DNA of 64,000 nt from Salminus brasiliensis (lineage: Eukaryota; Chordata; Actinopteri; Characiformes; Bryconidae): NCBI RefSeq assembly GCF_030463535.1, contig NC_132878.1:28798261-28862260 (forward strand), given 5' to 3'. A program made the position numbers and the translations under genes. Positions 48,160 through 60,081 of the stretch are shown here, piece by piece. Below the pieces are notes generated by a model. The model was not told the origin of the DNA. It ran no database searches and worked only from the letters and a program-made list of their open reading frames with translations. Position 1 is the stretch's first letter. Every line of letters starts with the position of its first letter.

Positions 48160-49625
48160 AACATAGTTTTCAACATTTCAAACAGGATGTTTGTATTAGT
48201 TTATAGTATAATAACATGGGAGAAGACTGTAAGAGAGAGAGAGAACTATGGGCTCAAAAGAGAACTATGGGCTCACATGGCTTCTGCTTTGAAAAGTCCC
48301 AGGTAACTAACATTCTGAGGACTAGAATACAATGGATAAGACTGTAATACAAAAGTTGTGATGATGCTGATCCTGGCTGAGCATTTTGAGAATGTGTGGT
48401 TACTAAGTAGAGAACCTGAAATGTGAGTTTAAGACAGTCTGGATCAGGTGTGAAAGGCCAAGAATTGGAGAGACGGTGTGCTAGATGATAGGGCTTTGAC
48501 CTTAAATAACCTAATCTGATACTGATTACCTCATTAATTTAATAATGTAATCTCATTACTTTCTCTTACTTTTGAATTACCTGTATTTCAAAACCACATT
48601 TATTTAAAAAATAAATACAAATGTATAAAATCACATGAAACCGTCCCATATGTTTACACCAAATATCAGACAAGCTTGTGGCCTCATGAAGCAAATCCCC
48701 TGTCTACTAAATTGTATACACTACTGCTGCTGGAACAAAACCTTCTCTCTCAGATTTTAAAATTAATCTAAAAGATTGTAAAAAGCTAAACCAGTATGAG
48801 TTCCATGTTCATCTAAAATGCTCTAAACTGGTTTATGCTGGTCTGGTTGGCAGCTTCTCACAAACACACTCTCTCTCACTCGATTAGAGACAAACATGGT
48901 GGGAGTAGTGATCCTGTTTAGGCTGTAATGTATGAATTATGAATTAAGTCATTTGTGGGCTCGGAGGTGAACGTTTTGCTTTGGAGGGTACTGAGACTGG
49001 ATAGGCGAGATGGTGGTTAAGTAAATAAATACGATTTGGTTTATGAGCTGCTGTTATTGTTGCTAGTCAGTTTATAATAGAGGGAACTTCTAAAGGGGTG
49101 TGACTGCAGTAAAGTGCAATGAGGGTGGCAGACAAATCCAGAGTATTTGACTGTTATATACAGACCCTTCCATTACCCACCGATCCCAAAGCCATTTTTC
49201 TATTTGTAGGTGGAGAAGTCAACCATGCTAATATTTCCTTTTTTTTGGTCACACAAAATGTGCTACCAGAGGAGTTCAAACACTAGACAAAAACATACAC
49301 TTCAAATGGCCGGATGGAGCTTCCTTTAAGCTGCAAAATTGTCAGTCTCAAACTATTATTTTATCTATCAGCAGCCTCTGTGACTTCCATCACACTCACA
49401 CAGGCAACTATGTAGTGCTTTGACAGTCTCTCATCCATATTCGACTCTGTTTAAATCTGCAGAGGGCGCCATAGCCACAACCTTTCACACTGCACTGAGC
49501 CATCTTCAATAACCAGGGAGTATGTGAGGCTGCTCTCTGCAGACTTCAGATCAGCCTTTTATAACATCATAGCTAGCCAATTAGGCCTGATTCTCCTTCT
49601 GATTCGGATTTTTAATGTATAATTT
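48160..49625. other. Unique segment splitting the minisatellite
   Basis: About 1.45 kb with no tandem structure and no gene. It could be a later insertion or simply the space between two expansions. No terminal repeats were recognised at its edges. Confidence 0.45.
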
Positions 49626-49629
49626 TTAA

Positions 49630-50560
49630 AAGTCAGAAGAAGTGTTTTTATAATTCAGTGAGTCAGTGGAAGTGATCTGATAGTTTGGAGATTCAGTAAG
49701 AGTGATTTCATGAGTCAGCAGAAGTGATTTAATAGTTCCGTGTCAGTGGGAGAAAATGAATGAATTTAGTGGGTCAGTACAAGAACATTAATGATTCAGT
49801 GAGTCAGTGGGAGAAAATGAATGAATTCAGTGGGTCAGTACAAGAAAATGAATGATTCAGTGAGTCAGTGGGAGAAAAATGAATGAATTTAGTGGGTCAG
49901 TACAAGAACATTAATGATTCAGTGAGTCAGTGGGAGAAAATGAATGAATTCAGTGGGTCAGTACAAGAAAAAGAATGATTCAGTGAGTCAGTGGGAGAAA
50001 ATGAATGAATTCAGTGGGTCAGTACAAGAAAATGAATGATTCAGTGAGTCAGTGGGAGAAAATGAATGAATTCAGTGGGTCAGTACAAGAAAATGAATGA
50101 TTCAGTGAGTCAGTGGGAGAAAATGAATGAATTCAGTGGGTCAGTACAAGAAAATGAATGATTCAGTGAGTCAGTGGGAGAAAAATTAATGAATTTAGTG
50201 GGTCAGTACAAGAAAATGAATGATTCATTGAGTTAGTGGGAGTGATTTAATGATGCAGTGAGTCAGCAGAAGTGGTTTATTGATTCAGAGGGTCAGTAGA
50301 AGTAATTTATTGATTCAAGTCAAGTCAAGTCAAATGGCTTTTATTGTCATTGCCACATGAAACAAAATGAGAACAAAAACCAATACAGTACAGACAAATA
50401 CAATACAGTGGGTCAGTAACACTGATTTAATGTCTCAATGAGTCAACATAAGTAATTTAATGTCTCAATGAGTTAATAGGAGTGATTTAATGATTCAGTG
50501 ATTCAGTAGACGTGATTTAAAGATTCAATGAGTCAAAAGGAGTGATTTAAAGGTTTCTGA
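49630..50560. repeat. Minisatellite block 2 with a 61-bp higher-order unit
   Basis: From about 49740 to 50240 a 61-bp unit (AGTGAGTCAGTGGGAGAAAA, then TGAATGAATTCAGTGGGTCA, then GTACAAGAAAATGAATGATTC) is repeated about eight times with few changes. Shorter degenerate units lie on both sides. Each 61-bp unit carries one TGAGTCA. Confidence 0.93.
50313..50408. mobile_element. Short retroposon end inside minisatellite block 2
   Basis: (CAAGT)n followed by AAATGGCTTTTATTGTCATT is a common fish retroposon 3' terminus read in reverse. The minisatellite continues after it with CAGTGGGTCAG, so it inserted into an existing array. Confidence 0.55.
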
Positions 50561-50564
50561 GCCG

Positions 50565-52240
50565 CAGTTCCTCACTCTACCAGCAGGCTGCATTGGAGAC
50601 ACTCAGACAGGTGGCATTAAGCTTGCAGACATGAATGAATGTTGTGGCTCTGCAGTAACTGCAGGTATTCGGCTCCAGAGTAACATTAGCCACACTGTCT
50701 CAGAACAGAAATGTACTACACACACACACACACACACACACTGTAAAGGACAGCTGATGGTGTGTAGTTATTAGAGTGCGGCAGCAGAAAGGTGATAGAG
50801 GGGATTTAGTAATGGTTTTTATTATTTATTGTTTTGTTCATCTATTTTAAGAGTTGAATCATCTTTTACATAGTCTACTCACTTTGTAAGTACACATGTT
50901 TTTAGAGTTTACTTTACTTTACTTTTTACTCTTTTAGAGTTTAGTTTAGTCTTATTTTCTAGACTTTTATTTAACCTTTGATTATGTAATTGGGCCTTCG
51001 CTAAAAAAATGCAAGAGAAATGTAGGGTTTAACTTTTTAATACCAAATCCAAACTAATAACGACAGGTGTTACTGTTATTTTATCTTAAAATATTAAAAG
51101 TAAGATGTTTCACTGACTTGTAAGAGTGAGAATGGCATCTTTCTTGTTGCTATTTGGAGCTCAACATGTTGCTACCTGTTGAAAAAGGGGGAAAAAACAT
51201 AAATATGAGTGGCCAGAGAGCTGGGAAATGCAGATTCTATGGGATACCAATAATTGGGACATTACTCGATTTATGTCTAATACATCATTCCACAGCAGCA
51301 TGCCTGGACACTGTTTTTTTACCATTAAGTCCAGGGGCTGGGGTCATAGTTCAAGATTGAAGGTGGAACCAGGGTCAGATAGCAGGAGTCAGGGGTCGGG
51401 GTCAGGTCAGGGTCAGGGTCAGAGGCCAGGGTTATTCAATTAATCCTTACTGTCTTTCAGAGGTTGACTAAGGACAACACTTCCAGTGAAGCTGAGTGTG
51501 TAAGTTTAGAGTGTTGCGATAAACTGACCACCCCCTCCCTCCTGGCTGCCTCAATGCCCTACCGAGATAAAAGCAGTTTTAAAGAGACTAAGGGACAGGT
51601 GAGGTGTCCCTCTTCAACAGCTCTCAGATCTCTGATATGGTTACAGTCTGTGTAACTGCGTTCTGCACAGAGCCGTACTTCTCTTAAAGGCTGGTCAGCT
51701 GCTGTGTTGTGTCCTAGACAGTGGAGCAGACAACAGCTGTGGAATTATTAAGCTATTAACAAAATTAATTTCAGCCAAAAAAAACTTCAATTCTCAGTCA
51801 ATTTTACTGGTTACTAGTAACATAAAAAAGAAAAAACACATTAAGTGTACTGCTCACTGCCTGCAAAGCTCTTATTTGTCTCACCCCAACATGTCTTGGG
51901 TATTCAAGCAGTTTATTAATCAAGTAGTAATAATAAACATTTTTATCATAAAATATCATCTTCAAAATCGTTGCTGCACCTCTGACGTTGCTACTCTGGG
52001 CTCAACACACTGATAACTGCACTATGTAACTATGTATACCTAGAACCGACTCCAAGAAGATCTCAGACTAGCCTCAAATGTAGCAAAAGACTCACACTTT
52101 ACTATCACCATACTTTTATTACAGCATTACCCTCCATGTCCTATACCTATTTTCCTTTTTATATTAATTTAATTAATAAGAAAAAACAATACTCTTATAT
52201 CCCTTGACTTTATTGGTGTATGAAATGTGCTTTAGAAACA
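50565..52240. other. Inter-connexin spacer
   Basis: It contains a (CA)n run at about 50719-50741 and short degenerate GGGTCAGG words at 51385-51430. No gene supported. Confidence 0.45.
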
Positions 52241-52244
52241 AACT

Positions 52245-52870
52245 TGGCTTGAGTGAATAAGTGTAGTGTTGTGTCTAAGAGTGTACAGGTATATGTTTTA
52301 GCGATTAAGTGTGCAATAGTAATTTGTATAGTGTGAATAAGTGTGTATTATTGCATATAAGTGCATATCAGTGTGTATATGTGTATTAGTGTGTGTTAAT
52401 GTAAATAGTCGCGTATTAGTGCATATAAGTGCATTTAGTGTGTAAAAGTGTGTATTAGCATGTCTAAGTGTGTGTTAGTGTGAATAAGTGTGTATTACTG
52501 AATATAAGTGCATATCAGTGTGTATTAGTGTAAATATTTGTGTATTGGTGCATATAAGTACATATCAGTGTGTATACATGTGTATTAGTGTGAATAGATG
52601 TGTATGTGCGTATAAGTGCATTTAGTGTATTAGTGTGCCTACGTGTGTATTAGAGTAAATAAGTGTGTGTATACTAGTGTGAGTCAGTGTGTATGTGTAT
52701 TAGTGTGAATAAGTGTGTATTAGTGTGAATAAGTGTGTATTAGTGTGTATGTGTGTTAGAGTGAATAAGTGTGTAAGTGTGTGTATAAGTGCAAATCAGT
52801 GTGGGTAAGTGTGTATTAGTGTGAATAAGTGTGCATTAGTGTATAAATGTGTATTTGTATATATGTATAT
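52245..52870. repeat. GTGTGTATTAGTGTGAATAA-type degenerate minisatellite
   Basis: About 620 bp of variable units built from GTGTGTATTAGT and GTGAATAAGT words. It lies just upstream of the probable promoter of the alpha connexin. Confidence 0.85.
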
Positions 52871-53079
52871 ATGTATGTCTGTGAGTGTGTGTGTGTGTGT
52901 GTATGGAGCTGAGAGTATATTTAGCTGAATCCTGTTGATCTTACAGTCGCAGTTTGATTGGCTCAGCCAGCTGTCAGTCGATACTCAGGGAGAAAAGAGG
53001 CAGGGCATCTTCAAACTTGACTCCTGGGAGTGTGTTCTCTGCCAAATTTAACCTCTCTCACACACACGGGCATCTCTTT

Positions 53080-53190
53080 AGCTCCATAAAATCTCACTCG
53101 GGCTCAGTGTGACTCCAGCATTTACAGCGAAAGTGTGTGTGTCTGAGTGTGTGTGAGGGTTCCCATGCTGGATGTGAACAAAGACTGAAG
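53080..53190 (+). other. Probable untranslated exon 1 and promoter-proximal region of the alpha connexin
   Basis: An AT-rich TATA-like word (CCATAAAATC, near 53083) is followed by about 100 bp ending in GACTGAAG and the donor GTGAGTCTCT (donor near 53191). The next acceptor on this strand with a coding exon is TCTGTAG near 54524, 7 nt before the connexin ATG. A noncoding first exon plus a single coding exon is the standard connexin structure. The exon is inferred from signals only. Confidence 0.45.
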
Positions 53191-53222
53191 GTGAGTCTCT
53201 CTTTACTGTTCCGCATGAGTGT

Positions 53223-53225
<3 letters not shown>

Positions 53226-53265
<40 letters not shown>
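53226..53265. repeat. (CA)n microsatellite
   Basis: About 20 CA units in the presumed intron of the alpha connexin. They are followed at 53325-53475 by degenerate CACTGACCCACAGCA repeats of about 18 bp. Confidence 0.9.
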
Positions 53266-53270
<5 letters not shown>

Positions 53271-53944
53271 AACTCATTTACTGGTAAAATATAACCTTTA
53301 TTGACCTGACCAGAAGCCCACCGGCTCCACTGACCCACAGAACCACTGACCCACAGCACCGCTAACCCAGAGCACCACTGACCCACAGCACTAGTAACCC
53401 ACAGCAACACTGACCCACAGCAACACAAACCTACAGCAACACTGACCCACCAGCACCACTAACCCACCACACCACTGACCTGTTTTTTTATAGTGATTGA
53501 TCTACAGAAGGGTTACTGTAATGACTGTAGATCAGTAGAGCAGCCATTACAGTCACCCCACTATTTAGTATACACCCACTATTAGTAATACACACTTACA
53601 AACATACATTAATTACTAATTACTATTACACACTCTATATTCATTACTAATACTTTTTAATACTGTTAAACTCTCCACACTCATAACTATTACTGCAAAA
53701 CGCTCTACATTCTAAAACTATTACTATTACACTCACATATTTATTACTAATACTTACTAATACTTACTAATATTACTAATACTTACACCCTCTACATGCA
53801 TTACTAATGTTTTACATTTACCACATTCAATACTGATACTGTTAAAATGCTCTACAGTTATAACTAATATAATTTTATTCTGTATATTCAATACTAATAC
53901 AAATATTATTACTCTGCATGTCTCCATATTCATTACTGATTCCA

Positions 53945-54298
53945 TATCTCTCTCTTTATATTCATTACTGATCCCTTTACTTTCTCCATATTCATAACTG
54001 ATTCCGTATCTCTCTCCATATTCATTACTGATCCCTTTACTTTCTCCATATTCATAACTGATTCTGTTACTCTCTCCATATTCATAACTGATTCAAGTAC
54101 TCTCTCCATATTCATAACTGATTCCGTTACTCTCTCCATATTCATAACTGATTCTGTTACTCTCTCCATATTCAGAACTGATTCTGTATCTCTCTCCATA
54201 TTCATAACTGATTCAATTACTCTCTCCATATTCATAACAGATTCTGTTACTCTCTCCATATTCATAACTGATTCTGTTACTCTCTCCATATTCATAAC
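53945..54298. repeat. 30-bp minisatellite in the alpha connexin intron
   Basis: About 12 units of CTCTCCATATTCATAACTGA plus TTCTGTTACT, immediately before the coding exon. The minus-strand frame through it (MNMERVTESV repeats) is a product of the 30-bp period. Confidence 0.95.
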
Positions 54299-54530
54299 TA
54301 AATGGTCATGTTCATTCTATGGTCATTGCTGATAGTTACTCTGTCTCTATTTATTTCATATTTGCACTCTCCAGGTTTATTAGTTATAACGTTACTCTCT
54401 ATGTGTTTATTACCCAAACTTCTGTACAGTACAGTATGGAATTGTAACATTTTCCTTCTCTTTACTTTCTTTTTCTTAGATATTCTTCTTTCCTGCTGTC
54501 TAGCTCTCTCTCTCTCTGTAGTGTGCAAAG

Positions 54531-55616
54531 ATGGGAGACTGGAGTTCTCTGGGTAAACTGCTGGAGAAAGCTCAGGAGCACTCCACGGTTGTTGGAAAAG
54601 TATGGCTGACTGTGCTCTTCATCTTCCGCATTCTGGTGCTAGGGTCAGCAGCCGAGAAGGTCTGGGGTGATGAACAGTCAGGTTTTACCTGTGATACGAA
54701 GCAGCCCGGTTGTCAGAACGTCTGCTACGACAAAACCTTCCCCATCTCTCATATCCGCTTCTGGGTCATGCAGATCATCTTTGTCTCCCTGCCTACACTT
54801 ATCTACCTAGGTCACATTCTGCATCTGGTTAGGATGGAGGAGAAGAAGAAAAAGGAATTGGAAATTGGAATGAGCTCAGAGAAGCAGGCGCTGCTGCCCT
54901 CCGGGAAAGTCCGGAAAGCTCCGGTCATTGATGAACGAGGGAGGATCCATCTGCAAGGGGCGCTGCTGCGCACCTACGTGCTGAACATCATCTTCAAGAC
55001 ACTGTTGGAGGTGGGGTTCCTGGTGGCGCAGTACTTCCTGTACGGATTCCAGCTAAAGCCCATGTACACCTGCAGCAGTTGGCCATGTCCAAACACAGTA
55101 AACTGCTACATCTCTCGGCCCACAGAGAAAACCATCTTTATCTTGTTCATGCTGGCTGTGGCCTGCTTGTCGCTGTTGCTGAACATGGTGGAGATGTACC
55201 ACTTGGGCTTCACCAAGTGTAGGCAGGGGCTGCGGTACCGCCGTGCGCAGTGCATCGCCAACTCTAAAGCCACCAGCGAAGATGCTGAGGTGCCATTCGT
55301 GGCCAATTTCCCCTACTTCCCATCCCATCCACCTGAGCACCAGTACCGAATCCCCGACATGGACGCCACACTACCCGCCTACAAACAGAACCGCCAGAAC
55401 CTCGCCGTAGAGCGTGGCAGTGGCAAGCCGCCTGGCATGGAAACCAAGATAGACACCACCAGCATAGATGCCACACCAGATGCTGTTGCCATGGAGTCCA
55501 CCAGAGTGAAGAAGACCTCAAGCTCTGCCCCTGGATCCCCTTACAACCAACGCAGGCCCAGCTATGCCAGTCGCTATAGCAACAACAAGACCAGGCTGGA
55601 TGACCTGAAGATATAA
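54531..55616 (+). CDS. Alpha connexin (GJA family, gja2/gja3-like)
   Basis: Gap-junction channel subunit, 361 aa, with a single coding exon. The start is [20 protein letters not shown]. It has four membrane segments (about 23-43, 77-97, 148-170 and 203-224). Extracellular cysteines are at 54, 61 and 65 ([12 protein letters not shown]) and at 181, 186 and 192 ([12 protein letters not shown]), followed by SRPTEKTIF. The cytoplasmic loop has a Lys/Glu stretch (EEKKKKELE). The C-tail of about 137 residues is Ser/Arg-rich at its end ([13 protein letters not shown]) and terminates DDLKI, like the DDLEI ZO-1-binding end of Cx43. The N-terminal half most resembles Cx46/GJA3. Size and linkage to a gjb1-like gene suggest the teleost Cx39.9 (gja2) lineage, but I cannot settle the orthology without a tree. 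Confidence 0.92.
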   Translation: MGDWSSLGKLLEKAQEHSTVVGKVWLTVLFIFRILVLGSAAEKVWGDEQSGFTCDTKQPGCQNVCYDKTFPISHIRFWVMQIIFVSLPTLIYLGHILHLVRMEEKKKKELEIGMSSEKQALLPSGKVRKAPVIDERGRIHLQGALLRTYVLNIIFKTLLEVGFLVAQYFLYGFQLKPMYTCSSWPCPNTVNCYISRPTEKTIFILFMLAVACLSLLLNMVEMYHLGFTKCRQGLRYRRAQCIANSKATSEDAEVPFVANFPYFPSHPPEHQYRIPDMDATLPAYKQNRQNLAVERGSGKPPGMETKIDTTSIDATPDAVAMESTRVKKTSSSAPGSPYNQRRPSYASRYSNNKTRLDDLKI

Positions 55617-57755
55617 GTAGGAGTGAGGGGTGGAGGGATGGGGTTTAAGGCCAGAGTAAACGATCACAGATTCACAAGAGACAATTATGTATGATTTTTG
55701 TCTCTCATGGATCTATCAGGACTCTCAGTGCAACTGTGAGACTGAATGAGAGGGCCGCTCTGCCATGAGGCTTTGGTGAAGAAACAGAGAATTGTCCTGA
55801 AACACATGTTGACCATTTAGCTTAACATCACATTCAGAGAGGTATGATACCTGAGTAATTGTACTTAGTTATTACACTTAATGAGGTTCCACTCCTTTCC
55901 TGCAAATCTCTGTGTAACTCACTGGCTGAGACTGGGCACATTTACAGTGTGTTTGGTGTAAAATGGGTCATTGTAGAGGAACTTAAGAACCAGGCATCAC
56001 AGCAAACATTTAGCCAATATTTTATTTACGATAAGCTAAGTTCCCCTAGAATGCAGCGTTTCACCCCAAAACATAGAGAATTTTGGAAAGTTGAATCTTT
56101 GACCTTGTACTTGATATTTATATGTTACATGAGAGAAACACACTTTTAACCACTTCCATAAAACACCTCAAAGAACAATTGGCAGTCACATAAAACACCT
56201 CAAAAAGTGAAATATCTGGAAAGTATTTCTTTTTCGCTTTAATAAAACCATGTTAACTACGTCAGTTACGTTCTTACACACGTCACGTCAGTTGTTCAGC
56301 TGTTTCAGCTTCTTTTTTTGTGTTTTTTTACATATCATATCACACTATCACCAGATGATCACATCTCTTCTGATCTGAGAACCAGATGTGGATTTCTGTT
56401 CTTACAGCTGCATTAACATTACCAGAGTGAATACCCTTAGCACTAGCTTGCCCAGCTTATTTAGCAGGACTTTCCTTCAGTGTCATGGATGAGTCCTTCA
56501 GTCCAGCTGCTGTTTCCTTTACAGGCATCTTTGCAGAACCATTTGTCCATTTTGCATGTTTTTAAAGCCTACAAATTATGTCAAACATCAGAAATGATGT
56601 ATTTTCATGTTCCTGTAGGCACTAACTGACTCATTACCCTGTTTACAGAAAAATCAGAATGGCAGCTGGGTGGATAAAGTAAGTTTGACTAAAGTCCATA
56701 TTCACCTTATTTTTCATTACCACAATGGGGGGTGGCGGAGGGGGGGGGGGTCATCTTTGTTTACTTCGTGTTAGAACATCTGGTTACACAGTAGATCCAT
56801 GGATATAGACTACAACCACTAGTAGTGTTATATGCTCAGTTAAATGGTGTCACAGTAACTGGAAGAACAGGAGACTTGAACGTGTAGAAAAAAGTTCTGT
56901 AGGGCACCATTTCATTCATATCCACTGCCTTTTAAAAAAGAGGTCCTTTGTTGATGGTTGAGGGCGGTAAATTTAAACCATCCACCCAAACGTCCACGCA
57001 TACGCTCTTATTATTTTGTAAAGGAGAAAACAACATCAGAATATCCTTACCCAAAGAATTGCTCGATCATGCAGCTCAGGTTAATCGGGTGCTGGGACGG
57101 ATTTTAGGTTAGCTAAAGGCAGATGATTGGAGGTTTGGGGGAGGTGTTAAATTTAGGGCCTCCAACCACAGATGCAGATCCTCTTTTTCTTTGAATATTA
57201 TGCCAACACTCAACACAACACTCTGCTCTTTTTGTGTTGTGTTGGAAAGCTAGTTAGCTCGGCTCTAAAGAGCTGTAAAGAACTTCAATAGCCTGTTGGG
57301 ATGTTGGGTTAGCACAGTGAGCTACTTCACCTACTATCAGTGTCCATAGCAGTAGCCTACTTCTGACTGCCTTCACTTTAAATCCAATAAGACCATAAAC
57401 CATTCGATACAAAATGACCATACATTTTGAAAATTATGCATGATGAAATAAGGCTGCTGCTCACTGATCTGTGCTGCTAACGGAGCCTTGCTGCTAGCAG
57501 AGCTGCAGCATTAGTGCAAAATTCCTGTTCAAACAGTACATAGTTTATGCAAATATTGTAAAAGCTGTTTAAGGTGCAGTGAAATCATCTCTTATTTTCT
57601 CTGCTGCTAAGTTTTGATTTTGAGTGAATTTCTTTGTTTGTTTGTTTGTTTTTTGGCTTTGTTTTTGCTGTGTTTGTGTCTGCGGTCTGAGCCAATCAGC
57701 TTTTTGTGTGCTGTAATGTCAATGTTTACTAATAAACCATTAAAGTTCAACTCAA
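55617..57755 (+). other. Probable 3' UTR of the alpha connexin
   Basis: No open frame. AATAAA near 57731 (CTAATAAACCATTAAAG) is a candidate poly(A) signal, giving a 3' UTR of about 2.1 kb. A long 3' UTR is common for alpha connexins. A G run lies near 56727-56750. Confidence 0.45.
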
Positions 57756-57759
57756 AGCT

Positions 57760-59385
57760 GATTTTGGTTGTTTGATTGATGTTTTTAATATTTACACCTG
57801 GGGGGTTTTCTTACCAATAAGATCTGGCTGAACCATTTGCTCTAAAGCATCAATATACATCTTGTGAAGATGGTGTTTCAATGGCTTGAACCTTCCAGCA
57901 ATCAAGGAAATTACTGTAAAGTGTCATAGTGCTACCTGCAGGACTGGAGCACTCATACTCGACAGCCAGAACAGCCAGAAACAAAACCTCAGAGAGTATG
58001 ATCTTGAAAACAGCTGTCCAATGATAAGCATGTATCTCCATTTTTGTCAGTTTTGACCCCTGTAGCTGCTCTGTACACTGTGTAATTAATTCTAGATGAA
58101 TTGATCAATATAAATTGTCTAAATAAAATAAAACTCAAATCATACATTATTATTAGGAAAAAACAGAAAAGCCTTAAGCCTCTTCCTCTAAACACGCCAT
58201 ACCATATGCCACTCGACTAATTAAAAAAATTAGTTCATACATTTTTTCAAGTTCATAAGTTCATAAATAAATGGTATAGTATAAAATATTATTTTTTTAT
58301 TAATATCAAAATAATCTGTAGAAGATTCATTGCCTGGGCCTTTATAAATAATGTGTAAAAAGGAAATCGTTACCAACATGCCAGTGAAATTGCACCGTTA
58401 CAAGCACTGTTTTGTTTGTGTATCTTTTCTTCTCTCTTCGTCTCTCTCTCCCTTTACAGGTATACCTCTCACCACCCCTCGTCAGGTGGGAATTATCTAA
58501 CCAATCTGAACTTAGGTGATGTATTGTGGGAGGAGATAAAGACCTTAAAGGCCCTAACAAAGCAAACTTCTGCAGTGAAGGCTATCGCACATTGTGTGCT
58601 TTAGGTGCACCTATACACTTTAGTAGTAAAGTCACCCATGTATTGTAAAAGATTGGTCAGGAAATTTAGGGTTGTTGGCTTTTGTGAAGTCTCTTGACCC
58701 ATTAGGGATGTGATTTTACTTTTATGTATGTGTAGTGCCAATAAAATGATTCATTCAATTAAAAGTGCCGTTATGCTGGTTCACCCATGTCAGCATTTCT
58801 CTCTTTTCATTAATTCAGTCACTTCAATAAAAGTGTTTATCTGTTATTTATGTACTGTGTTCAGCCCATATGTCTTCTTAAATCTCTATGTGCTGAGAGG
58901 TCAAAAAGATACCCTTGCCTATTTTTTATTATTATTATTTATTTGGGTATTGAGGGACAGCTGACAAATTCTGAAGAGTATTCTCAACCCTTTCACTTTT
59001 AACTAGAAGCAATACAAATGTGTTGGTTTCTGAAAGGGCCTTGAACAGTAAGTGCATCTGCGATGTCCTGACCTTGCCTTATTAGTCTGCATATGGTCCT
59101 TTTTAAAGTTGCCCTCTTGTACCCCCCCTTTCCACACCTGCTTTGAAACCTATTTAGAACAGCTCTGTGCATATAAGGGAAATTCCCCCTTTCTGCCTGT
59201 ACTGGGTATAAGGGCAACGACTGCCCTGTGTCATCAGCTGCTGGGATCTTGTACTTTAATGATGAGGAAATGGTGGTGAAGCAGAGACTGGTGGTTCCGT
59301 GCCACAATAATAAAAACATCTGCATAGAGAACTACCCGAGGGTAGGTTGGTCAAAATTGAGAAGACTCTCTGAACCACCTAAAAA
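57760..59385. other. Downstream intergenic region
   Basis: No supported gene. The minus-strand open frame 58999-59325 shows no domain I recognise; it may be part of a decayed repeat adjoining the MITE end at 59390-59549. Confidence 0.4.
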
Positions 59386-59389
59386 TCTG

Positions 59390-59549
59390 TGTGGATAAGG
59401 CACTTGGCAGTTACTACAGTGAGCTTCAGTACTTCAGTGAGCTCTTTAGAACTAGGTGCCTGATCGTCTGATTACACACCCGTGGCAATGAGACTAAATG
59501 AAACACCTGAATTAAATTATATGTCCCAATACATTTGTCTATATAGTGC
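59390..59549. mobile_element. Tc1-like MITE fragment (terminal part)
   Basis: GGTGCCTGATCGTCTGATTA, AAACACCTGAATTAAATTAT and the end TGTCCCAATACATTTGTCTA followed by TATAGTGCA match the terminal region of the same family as 22617-22730. The other end is not visible. Confidence 0.65.
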
Positions 59550-59919
59550 ACAAACCTATCTTTCAGACACTATCATTGACATCAAATCTAGCTTCGACCT
59601 ACTTTTTAATATTTATAACATCTAACTTTCTCTAAATACAGTAATGCTCATTTGAATTGTAAATATTATTGTGTAACTTGTCACTTTCAACAGAATGCCA
59701 CTATCACTGCTGGTCACCCATCTTTTAGGGTGACGTCATGTGAAATTCCATTCAGTATGATGACGAATACATTTTTCCAGCCATTTGCTGGACATTGGAG
59801 CCTTTTGTATTTTTCTTTTGACCTTCTCTCTCCTTGAGGAAAATAGTTATTGGTTACAAACTTTGAATGTTGATCTATTTTCATTTGCTTTATGTTATAA
59901 AAAAAGTTACACTGTAGTG

Positions 59920-59922
<3 letters not shown>

Positions 59923-59978
<56 letters not shown>

Positions 59979-60002
59979 TGCCCTCCATAATTATTGGCAC
60001 TG

Positions 60003-60078
<76 letters not shown>
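59923..60078. repeat. (TA)n microsatellites enclosing a 27-bp Tc1 remnant
   Basis: Two long TA runs (about 59924-59972 and 60003-60078) flank a 27-bp segment at 59976-60002. That segment begins CAGTGCCCTCCATAATTATT and ends GGCACTG, the extreme ends of the neighbouring Tc1 element. Confidence 0.9.

Positions 60079-60081
<3 letters not shown>

Noticed and set aside
47155-50560. CRISPR-like appearance of regularly spaced repeats
   Set aside because: The units are contiguous degenerate tandem repeats in a vertebrate genome, with no unique spacers or cas genes.
53933-54295. Minus frame MNMERVTESV repeats
   Set aside because: Generated by the 30-bp intronic minisatellite.
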